DNA from: JAVKSL01 sp050744225 | GTDB lineage: Bacteria; Actinomycetota; Acidimicrobiia; Acidimicrobiales; JAJPHD01 | DNA length: 64,000 nt | Direction: 5' to 3' | Assembly: GCA_050744225.1 (NCBI GenBank) | Contig: JBOGGT010000076.1 | Location: forward strand, 62,001-126,000 | Part shown: piece after piece, positions 23,144-29,655 of the stretch | Position numbering within the stretch: the first letter of the stretch is position 1 | Layout of the letters: every line of letters starts with the position of its first letter | Notes under the pieces: model-generated | The model's input: only the letters and a program-made list of their open reading frames with translations | The model's database searches: none | What the model was told of the DNA's origin: nothing | Made by a program: the position numbers and the translations under genes

Positions 23144-24814
23144 GTGATCGGCACCGAGGGAGCCCAGCCGGGCAGGATCGACAGGCGCGAGTTCCTCCGC
23201 AGTGCGGCCAAGGCCGCGGTTGTGCTGGGAAGCGCTGCGCTGGGCACGGCCGCGCTGGGAGGGTGCGGGAGCCCGGTGCACGGGGAGCCCCCTCTGGGCA
23301 CCGACGGTCGCCCGGTCGGTTCCCCGCACCCCACGAGCCGCGCGCCGGCGACCACCCCGGCGACCACCGACACCACCATCGACACCGACCCACCGGACTG
23401 GGCCACCCTGGCCAACTCCCTGAAGGGTCGCCTGGTCCTGCCAGGAGGCCGGGGGTACACAACGGCCACCCAGCTCTTTAACCCCAGCTTCGACTCCATC
23501 CACCCGGCGGCGGTGGCCTACTGTGCCAATCCCAGCGACGTCCAGCGCTCGATCGCCTTCGCTCGCGCCCACGGCGTGGCCCTGGCCACCCGCGGAGGCG
23601 GTCACAGCTTCGCCGGTTACTCCACTGGCCACGGCCTGGTGGTGGACGTCAGTTCGATGAGCTCTGTGACGGTGGAGGCAGGGGCGAGGACGGCGAGGGT
23701 GGGCGCTGGTGTGCGGCTCGTTGCACTATATTCCAAAATGGCTGGCCAGGGGGTGGCGCTGGCCGGCGGTTCCTGCCCGACGGTGGGGATCGCCGGGCTA
23801 ACCCTGGGGGGAGGCCTCGGGGTGGTGGATCGGACCCACGGGCTCACCTGCGACGCGCTCAGCTCCCTGGAGGTGGTCACCTCCGACTCCAGGTTGCTCA
23901 CCTGCGACCCGGGGTCGGAGCCCGACCTTTTTTGGGCCAGTCAGGGAGGGGGCGGAGGGAACTTCGGGGTGGCCACTTCGTTCACCTTCGACGTTCACCC
24001 GGTCGATGAGCTCGCACTGTTCACCCTGGTCTGGCCTTGGGCGGCGGCGAACGACGTGGTCGGGGCCTGGCTGAGCTGGGGTCGGACCGCTCCTGATGCC
24101 ATCTGGGCCAACTGCCAGCTGGGGGCGTCGGCATCGGGGACCGCCGATGTGAGGGTGACCGGGGTGTGGGTGGGCTCCGCCGCCGCCCTGGCGACCGCGC
24201 TGGCGCCGTTGCGGGCAGCGGTGGGCTCAGCGCCGACCTACAGCTTCGTGGGGCCAGAGCCGTTCGTGAAGGCGATGATGATCGAGGCCGGTTGCGAGGG
24301 CGACACCGTCGCCGAGTGCCACCTACCGAGCGAGAACCCGGCTGGCACGTTGAGCCGGTCCCCTTTCGCCACCAAGTCCAACTTTCTGACCGGGCCGCTC
24401 TCGGGGGCGGGAGTCGCCGCGGCGGTGGCGGCGGTGGCTGAGCGCACCAGTGTTGGGGAGCCGGGCTCGGGGGGGATCGTGCTCTCCCTGACCGGCGGTG
24501 CGATCAACCAGGTTCCCGAGGCGTCCACGGCCTTCGTGCACCGCAATACCGAGTATTTGGTGGAGTACAACGCCGGGTGGGACACCGGGGCTTCGCCTGC
24601 GGTGGTCGCGGCCAACAAGGCCTGGGTTGCGCGGGCATGGACCTCGATGCAACCCTATGTCAGCGTCCAGGCGTACCAGAACTACATGGATCCAACCCTG
24701 GCCGGGTGGGAGGTCGCCTATTACGGGTCGAACCTGGCCCGGCTGGTTCGGGTAAAGGCGGCCTACGACCCCGACGACGTGTTCCACTTCGCCCAGAGCA
24801 TCCCCACCCACTGA
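23144..24814 (+). CDS. Secreted BBE-type FAD-linked oxidase (Tat-dependent)
   Basis: A 556-residue berberine-bridge-enzyme-like oxidase. The N-terminus has a twin-arginine motif (DRREFLRS), a hydrophobic core and a lipobox-like LGGC (Cys41), so it should be exported folded and probably lipid-anchored. FAD binding: TRGGGHSFAGYS with His154 and GGSCPTVGIAG with Cys211, the two residues that attach flavin in bicovalent BBE enzymes, then GLTLGGGLGVVDR. The C-terminal BBE segment is YYGSNLARLVRVKAAYDPDD. Such enzymes oxidise carbohydrates or secondary alcohols with oxygen; substrate unknown. GTG 23144 is leaderless-style. uppP-like gene follows after 21 bp. Confidence 0.92.
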   Translation: MIGTEGAQPGRIDRREFLRSAAKAAVVLGSAALGTAALGGCGSPVHGEPPLGTDGRPVGSPHPTSRAPATTPATTDTTIDTDPPDWATLANSLKGRLVLPGGRGYTTATQLFNPSFDSIHPAAVAYCANPSDVQRSIAFARAHGVALATRGGGHSFAGYSTGHGLVVDVSSMSSVTVEAGARTARVGAGVRLVALYSKMAGQGVALAGGSCPTVGIAGLTLGGGLGVVDRTHGLTCDALSSLEVVTSDSRLLTCDPGSEPDLFWASQGGGGGNFGVATSFTFDVHPVDELALFTLVWPWAAANDVVGAWLSWGRTAPDAIWANCQLGASASGTADVRVTGVWVGSAAALATALAPLRAAVGSAPTYSFVGPEPFVKAMMIEAGCEGDTVAECHLPSENPAGTLSRSPFATKSNFLTGPLSGAGVAAAVAAVAERTSVGEPGSGGIVLSLTGGAINQVPEASTAFVHRNTEYLVEYNAGWDTGASPAVVAANKAWVARAWTSMQPYVSVQAYQNYMDPTLAGWEVAYYGSNLARLVRVKAAYDPDDVFHFAQSIPTH

Positions 24815-24835
24815 GTCCCAACTGAGAGGCCGTCC

Positions 24836-25870
24836 ATGCCCAACGCCGCGCTGTACCACATGAATTTCCTCCAGGCGATCGTGATCGGCGCGATCCAGGG
24901 GATCAGCGAGCTGTTCCCGATCTCGAGCCTGGGCCACACCGTGCTCATACCCTCCTGGATCGGCGGGACCTGGGCCACACTGGTCCGCCAGGAGTCGCTC
25001 TCGGAGAGCCCTTACCTGGCCTTCGTGGTCGGGCTCCACCTGGCGACCGGGGTGGTGCTGGTCAGCTTTTACATCCGTGAGTGGGCACGGGTGGTGATCG
25101 GGATCATCCGCAGCCTGGTGCGCCGGCGGATCGAGACTGACGCAGAGCGCCTGGGGTGGCTCATCGTCATCGCCACCGTCCCGGTGGGGATCCTCGGCCT
25201 CCTGCTGGAGCACCAGTTCCGGGTCCTGTTCGCCAAGCCCGCTGCCTCGGCCATCTTCTTGACCATCAACGGGCTGATCCTGTTCGCCGGGGAGACCTAC
25301 CGCCGGCGGGGCAAGCATTCGCGGGGCCTGGCCGGCTCTGCGGGCTTGGCCGGACCTGCGGGTTTGACCGGCTCGGGGATGCGACTGGGCGGGGCGCCCG
25401 AGCGCCGCAGCTTCGGTCCCCCATTGAAAGGCTCGCAGTTCAGGGACGACCGGATTGTGCCGATGGACTCCGAGGCTGAGCGGACACTCTCACGTATCGG
25501 GGTGACGAGTGCCTTTTTCATCGGACTCTCTCAGGTCCTGGCCCTCCTGGCGGGGATCAGCCGGGAGGGGGTGACCATGGTGGGCGGCCTGTACCGGGGT
25601 CTCAGCAACACCGACGCGATGCGCTTCTCCTTCCTGCTGTCCACCCCGGTGATCTTCGCCGCCGGCGCTCTGAAGGTCCCTGACCTGCTCGGACCCTATG
25701 GAGACGGCATCCGGGCTCAGGTGGTCGCCGGGAGCCTGGCTGCAGTGGCGACCTCGATATTCGCGGTGGTCTTTCTGTCTCGCTACTTCAAGACCCGGAC
25801 GCTCCGGCCCTTCGCCATCTACTCCGTGCTGTTCGGGGTGGCCTCGATCATCCGCTTCGCGGTGTTCTAA
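24836..25870 (+). CDS. UppP/BacA-family undecaprenyl-diphosphate phosphatase, divergent
   Basis: A 344-residue membrane protein of the UppP family, which recycles undecaprenyl diphosphate for cell-wall synthesis. The first signature QGISELFPISSLGH keeps the (E/Q)xxxE pair and the SS-GH core. The second signature, normally PGxSRSxxT, reads AGISREGVT: the arginine and flanking Gly/Ser remain but Pro and the second Ser are replaced. An unusually long loop (about 25300-25480) with Gly/Ala-rich repeats separates the halves. ATG 24836 has GAGAGG upstream. Probably co-transcribed with the flavin oxidase. It may be a paralogue with a different lipid-phosphate substrate. Confidence 0.85.
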   Translation: MPNAALYHMNFLQAIVIGAIQGISELFPISSLGHTVLIPSWIGGTWATLVRQESLSESPYLAFVVGLHLATGVVLVSFYIREWARVVIGIIRSLVRRRIETDAERLGWLIVIATVPVGILGLLLEHQFRVLFAKPAASAIFLTINGLILFAGETYRRRGKHSRGLAGSAGLAGPAGLTGSGMRLGGAPERRSFGPPLKGSQFRDDRIVPMDSEAERTLSRIGVTSAFFIGLSQVLALLAGISREGVTMVGGLYRGLSNTDAMRFSFLLSTPVIFAAGALKVPDLLGPYGDGIRAQVVAGSLAAVATSIFAVVFLSRYFKTRTLRPFAIYSVLFGVASIIRFAVF

Positions 25871-26398
25871 GCCGGCCAGCAGGGTTTCCACCGAAGGGCG
25901 GTCGTCGGGGCTCGCCGGTCGCCACAGGGCGATCACCTCGGCGGAACGGACCACCGCATCTCCCCCCAGTTGGAGCGGGTCCTCCACAGGTGCGCGGATC
26001 TCTTTTCCCGAGGCACGGGTCCGGCGGTAGATCTCCTTTGTGCCTGGGGTCCACACCTCGCGCAGCTTGGCCCGGATGAGTCCGAGGCGTTGATAAGCCA
26101 GCCGCTCGGTGTCCGAAAGGAAGGGCCAGGGCCAGTCGAGCTGGCTCGCAAGCCGGGCGAGGGCCTCCGCCGGGCTGAACCCCACTGCCACCGGTTCGAC
26201 CCCCAAGTCGCGGAGCTCGGCGGAGCGTTCGAGCACTTCGCAGAGGTGCTCATGGCAGGGAATGCAGTTGCGGTGGCGGATCAGGACAACCAAGCAGAGA
26301 GCTGGCCCAGCGCCGAGGTCGACCATGTCGCCGGACCGCGAGTCGGGCAGCACGATCCCGCCAAGCGACAGCCCCTCCGGCGCAATCATCTCCACCAT
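25490..26398 (-). CDS. Peroxiredoxin-like (AhpC/TSA-type) protein with antisense C-terminal extension
   Basis: The first roughly 175 residues form a thioredoxin-fold peroxiredoxin-like domain: LCLVVLIRHRNCIPCHEHL with a CxxC pair (usual family: C-P-F-C-R-E), GVEPVAVGFSPAEAL, and WPFLSDTERLAYQRLGL. It likely reduces peroxides or acts as a thiol oxidoreductase. Start ATG 26398 has TAACCT exactly 7 nt upstream. After the domain no stop occurs, so the frame continues for about 127 codons antisense to the 3' part of the UppP-like gene and ends at 25490. That tail (Gly/His/Gln/Asp-rich) has no fold signature and is probably unselected read-through. Confidence 0.72.
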   Translation of the reverse strand: MVEMIAPEGLSLGGIVLPDSRSGDMVDLGAGPALCLVVLIRHRNCIPCHEHLCEVLERSAELRDLGVEPVAVGFSPAEALARLASQLDWPWPFLSDTERLAYQRLGLIRAKLREVWTPGTKEIYRRTRASGKEIRAPVEDPLQLGGDAVVRSAEVIALWRPASPDDRPSVETLLAGLEHREADDRGHPEQHGVDGEGPERPGLEVARQKDHREYRGRHCSQAPGDHLSPDAVSIGSEQVRDLQSAGGEDHRGGQQEGEAHRVGVAETPVQAAHHGHPLPADPRQEGQDLRESDEKGTRHPDT

Positions 26399-26405
26399 TG
26401 CCCAC

Positions 26406-26411
26406 AGGTTA
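26406..26411 (-). promoter_or_regulatory. -10 element (TAACCT), leaderless, for the peroxiredoxin-like gene
   Basis: Minus-strand TAACCT ends 7 nt before ATG 26398. It is divergent from the ligase promoter at 26466. Confidence 0.55.
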
Positions 26412-26465
26412 CGCCGAACCGTCCAGTCCCCGCCGAGCGCGGCCCAGTCCCCGCCGAGCGCGGCC

Positions 26466-26471
26466 TACAGT
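26466..26471 (+). promoter_or_regulatory. -10 element (TACAGT), leaderless, for the ligase pseudogene
   Basis: TACAGT ends 7 nt before GTG 26479. It lies just after two near-identical 19-bp copies of tccccgccgagcgcggccca at about 26426-26464. Confidence 0.5.
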
Positions 26472-26478
26472 GCGTTCG

Positions 26479-27558
26479 GTGGAACTTCCTGTCATGCCTC
26501 CCGTGTCGCCCATGCTGGCTAAGGCGGCCAAGCAACTCCCCCCCGAGGGTGACTGGGCCTACGAGCCAAAATGGGACGGCTTCCGGACCGTGGTGTTCCG
26601 CGACGGTGCGGAGATCGAGCTGGGGAGTCGGAACGAACGACCGCTCACCAGGTACTTCCCGGAACTGGTCGAGTAGCTTAGGGTCGCGCTGCCCGAGCGC
26701 TGCGTGCTGGACGGCGAGGTGGTCATCGCTGCTGCCGACGGCCTCGACTTCGACGCCCTGCTCGGCCGGATCCACCCGGCCGAGTCCCGGGTCCGCCGGC
26801 TCGCCGCTGAGACCCCGGCTTCGTTCGTGGCTTTCGACCTGCTTGCCCTCGACGACCTCGACCTTCGCTCGTCTCCCTTGATCCGACGCCGCGAGGCCCT
26901 GGCGGCGGTGCTGGACGGCGCTGCGCCCCCGGTGCACCTGACCCCGACCACCACCGACCGGGCGCTGGCAGTCGAATGGTTCCAGCGCTTCGAAGGTGCG
27001 GGGCTCGACGGGGTGGTAGCTAAGTCGCTCGGGCTCGAATACCTTGAGGGCGCCCGCCGCTGGGTGAAGGTCAAGCACCAGCGAACGGCCGACTGCGTGG
27101 TGGGCGGGTTCCGCTGGTACCGCGGGGGCAAGGGTGTGGGCTCGCTCCTGCTCGGTCTGCACGACACCCGGGGAGTCTTGCACCACGTCGGCGTCACGGC
27201 TGCGTTCACCCAGGCCCAGCGTTTGGAGCTGGTGGAGGTCCTCGAACCGCACCGGATGCATGGTTCCGACGGCCACCCCTGGGCTGCGATGTCCGACGAT
27301 CCGGTGAGGCGGCCAGGAGGGCAGAGCCGGTGGAGTGCCGGGAAGGACCTGTCCTGGGAGCCGCTCGTCCCCGAGCTGGTGTGCGAGGTGGCATATGATC
27401 ACCTGCAGGGCCGACGTTTCCGCCATGCCGCTACATTCGTCCGGTGGCGCCCGGACCGCGAACCCGAAAGCTGTTGTTACGACCAGCTGGACGTCATTGC
27501 TCCGGCGCTGTTGGAGGAGGTATTTCGCGCCGGTCCTGGGCGCCCCAATCTGGGATGA
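26479..27558 (+). pseudogene. ligC: ATP-dependent DNA ligase (LigC-like) interrupted by an in-frame TAG
   Basis: The same frame runs from GTG 26479 to TGA 27558 with a single TAG at 26674-26676. Before it: MPPVSPMLAK, then YEPKWDGFR with the AMP-accepting lysine, and LGSRNERPLTRYFPELVE. After it: VALPERCVLDGEVVIA, AFDLLALDD, GLDGVVAKS, WVKVKHQRTADCVVGG and a complete OB domain to the end. Read through, it would be a normal LigC of about 359 residues, an NHEJ-associated ligase. With the stop, the first piece lacks the rest of the domain, and restart at GTG 26704 would lack the nucleophile. No other lesion is visible, so the loss is recent, or the stop is a base error. Confidence 0.85.
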
Positions 27559-27567
27559 CCTCCGATC

Positions 27568-28071
27568 TCAGGATGGGGCGATTACGTTGCAGCCGAGCGA
27601 GCCCGCGGCGGCAGCCATCCTGTGGTCATAGGTGACCAAGCAAGCCAGGTCGTCGCCCAGTTGCAACGCGGTGGCCAGATGGATGGCGTCCAAGGAACGC
27701 ACAGTTGCGGGCCGGATCTTGGTTGCCGAGGAGAGGACCCGGTCGCTCACCCGCAACAGATCAATCCTCCTCAGGACATCTGTTCCCCGGCGGCGGGCGG
27801 TGGGACCGAGGCGGAGCTTGGCGAGGACCGATGAAGGGGGTTCCTGGCCAGGCTCGATGACCAGTGGTGGGGGAAGATCGTCCATCGCAGCGTTGGCCGG
27901 GGCTACTTCCCCGCTCGTGCGGAGCCGATCAAGGGGGCTGGCGGGGGGAAGCGGGCTGAGCAGTGCCACCGGTCGACCCCGATCAGTGATCTCGAAGACC
28001 TCCCCCCGCTCCACCTGGCGCAGGAGTTCGCTCGCCCGCTGCCTTAGCTCCCTGACCCCCACGGTCTCCAT
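27568..28071 (-). CDS. Antitoxin-toxin chimera (Phd/YefM-type antitoxin joined to the C-terminal half of a PIN toxin)
   Basis: A 167-residue protein. Residues 1-45 are a typical Phd/YefM-like antitoxin N-terminus (VGVRELRQRASELLRQVERG, FEITDRGRPVALLSP). Residues about 95-167 are the C-terminal half of a VapC-type PIN ribonuclease, with SLDAIHLATALQLG (Asp128) and LVTYDHRMAAAAGSLG (Asp149). The usual toxin start with its first catalytic Asp (L-D-T-S) and first helices is missing, so an internal deletion appears to have fused vapB-like and vapC-like genes. Nuclease activity is unlikely; DNA binding and autoregulation may persist. ATG 28071 is preceded 6 nt upstream by TACTGT within an operator-like palindrome. 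Confidence 0.8.
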   Translation of the reverse strand: METVGVRELRQRASELLRQVERGEVFEITDRGRPVALLSPLPPASPLDRLRTSGEVAPANAAMDDLPPPLVIEPGQEPPSSVLAKLRLGPTARRRGTDVLRRIDLLRVSDRVLSSATKIRPATVRSLDAIHLATALQLGDDLACLVTYDHRMAAAAGSLGCNVIAPS

Positions 28072-28087
28072 GTGCTAACAGTAGCAC
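28072..28087. promoter_or_regulatory. Palindromic operator overlapping the -10 of the TA remnant
   Basis: GTGCTA (28072-28077) and TAGCAC (28082-28087) are perfect inverted arms around ACAG. The minus-strand -10 TACTGT lies inside, 6 nt before ATG 28071, as expected for autorepression by an antitoxin. Confidence 0.65.
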
Positions 28088-28097
28088 GTGGACCGTC

Positions 28098-29324
28098 CTA
28101 GATGGCCGGTGGCTTCTCCAGGAGAGGCATCCCGCACAGGGCGCGGCCCACGAAGTCGTAGAGGGCGTCGGTGGTCGGTGCCATCACCCGCGCGGCACGG
28201 GCGTCGCGGAAGCGGCGCTCCACCCCCAGCTCTTTGCGGAAGGCCGAGCCCCCGCAGACCTTCATCGCCAGGTCGGTGACTGCCAGTGCGGCCTCCGAGG
28301 CGGCGGCCTTGACCTCCAGCACCCGCAGCACGGCCTCGGGTCGGCCCTTGTCCCAGGCGGCCACGGTCTCGCGCAGCAGGGCCGCCGCAGAATCGGTGGC
28401 GATGCGCATCCGGGCCAGATCCGCTCTGGGGATCGGCAGGTCCGCCAGGCTGGCGTCCAGGTGGGCTAGGCGTGCCCTACCCAGGTGAGCAATGGCCTCG
28501 GTGGTCACTGCCTCGGCGAGCCCGACGCTGAAGGCGGCGTTGAGCACCAAGAACCAAGGCAGGATGCTGATCATCGCCAGGTCGAGGCCCGTCCCGTCAG
28601 CGCCCAGTATGTCGGCGAGATCGACCACCACCCCTTCGGCGGTGACCGGTACCGAGCCGTTGCCCCGCAGCCCCAGGCCGTCGAAACCACCGGCCACGCT
28701 CAGGCCCGAGGCGCCGGAGCGGACCAGCCAGAGGGTCATCGCCCCCGACCCGGACACCGGCCGGCTGGACCACACGTAGCAGGCTGCCTCGCGAGCCGAG
28801 GTCACCCAGCTCTTGCGGGCGTCGAGGCGCGCCTTCCCCGGCAAGGCGCCCCCCTCCCCGGCGGCGCCCCCCTCCCCGGAGGCGTCTCCCCCGGAGGCGT
28901 CTCCCCCGGAGGCGCCGGCCTCCCCCGCCTTCCCGACGGTGCTCGCGGTGCCCATCGGGACCCAGAACTGGCTCCCCGAGCCGAACTCGGAGAAGGCGAT
29001 GGTGGACAGCCAGGAGCCGTCGGCGACTGCCCGGCGGGCCGGATCGGACCCGTACGCCCCGATCGCCGACGCCGCGGTGTAGTGCATCATCAGGACCATG
29101 GCGCTGGACCCGCAGTGGCGGGCGAGTGCCTCGACCACCTCGGCAGCGGCCCGCAGGCCCTGGCCCATCCCCCCGAGCTCGGTCGGGCCGACGAGGCCCA
29201 GCAGCCCGGAGGAACGCAGGGCCTCAACAGTCTCGGCGGGGAACCGCCCGTCGCGGTCCACCTCCAGGGCGTGGGCGGCGGCGACCGGGACGACGGCGGC
29301 CAGTGCCTCGCGGAAGTGGCTCAA
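28098..29324 (-). CDS. Acyl-CoA dehydrogenase-family flavoprotein
   Basis: A 408-residue FAD enzyme of the acyl-CoA dehydrogenase superfamily. N-terminal helix domain (SHFREALAAVVPVAAAHALE, LGLVGPTELGGMGQGL), beta domain (STIAFSEFGSGSQFW, ARLDARKSWVTSAREA, GLSVAGGFDGLGLRGN) and C-terminal helices with KVCGGSAFRKELGVERRFRDA close to the usual R-D-A/G catalytic arginine region. An insert of Gly/Ala/Ser repeats (SGGDASGGDASGEGG) lies in the beta domain. Start TTG 29324 overlaps the stop of the upstream miniprotein gene (TTGA), so the two are coupled. Substrate unknown; it could be an acyl-CoA oxidoreductase or a monooxygenase-type relative. Confidence 0.88.
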   Translation of the reverse strand: MSHFREALAAVVPVAAAHALEVDRDGRFPAETVEALRSSGLLGLVGPTELGGMGQGLRAAAEVVEALARHCGSSAMVLMMHYTAASAIGAYGSDPARRAVADGSWLSTIAFSEFGSGSQFWVPMGTASTVGKAGEAGASGGDASGGDASGEGGAAGEGGALPGKARLDARKSWVTSAREAACYVWSSRPVSGSGAMTLWLVRSGASGLSVAGGFDGLGLRGNGSVPVTAEGVVVDLADILGADGTGLDLAMISILPWFLVLNAAFSVGLAEAVTTEAIAHLGRARLAHLDASLADLPIPRADLARMRIATDSAAALLRETVAAWDKGRPEAVLRVLEVKAAASEAALAVTDLAMKVCGGSAFRKELGVERRFRDARAARVMAPTTDALYDFVGRALCGMPLLEKPPAI

Positions 29325-29554
29325 CCCCCTCGCTCCTCGGGGGGCGGCTCGCGCCCCCCGGCGGCCATGCGGGTGCGGACCAGCACCTCGTGTTCCCATG
29401 GGCGGGGGTCCGCGCCGAAGTCGTAGAACAGGCAACCCTCCGGGCATGCAAACGGGTCGCTCTCGTTCATGTCCACCCGGCAGGTCTCTACCCGCTCCGA
29501 GCCGCCCGGCGCGCCGTTCGGCAGGTAATGAAGGCAATCGGTGTTCACGGCCAT
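29321..29554 (-). CDS. Cys-rich miniprotein, paralogue 1 (four-cysteine MAVNxDC family)
   Basis: A 77-residue protein with four cysteines: Cys7 in MAVNTDCLHYL, Cys25 in RVETCRVDMN, and Cys37/Cys41 in PFACPEGCLFY. The spacing suggests a small metal or iron-sulfur site. Start ATG 29554 has TAGTAT 6 nt upstream, indicating its own leaderless promoter, and its TGA overlaps the TTG start of the acyl-CoA dehydrogenase. A paralogue with the same motifs is at 38544-38831. I do not know a characterised member; the motif is too well kept between the two copies to be chance. Confidence 0.85.
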   Translation of the reverse strand: MAVNTDCLHYLPNGAPGGSERVETCRVDMNESDPFACPEGCLFYDFGADPRPWEHEVLVRTRMAAGGREPPPEERGG

Positions 29555-29560
29555 GCGCCC

Positions 29561-29566
29561 ATACTA
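29561..29566 (-). promoter_or_regulatory. -10 element (TAGTAT), leaderless, for miniprotein/acyl-CoA dehydrogenase
   Basis: Minus-strand TAGTAT ends 6 nt before ATG 29554, with no Shine-Dalgarno. Confidence 0.55.
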
Positions 29567-29655
29567 GTTCCACCGGGCCGGTGTCCGGGCGAGGCGTAGT
29601 CCAGCCGTCATCCGCCCGCAACCTGCCCGAAACCTGACTCCGCTTGCCTGGCGAC

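Noticed and set aside
26674..26676. Pyrrolysine insertion at the ligase TAG
   Set aside because: No pyrrolysine genes are visible and ligases have no requirement for it; mutation or base error is simpler.
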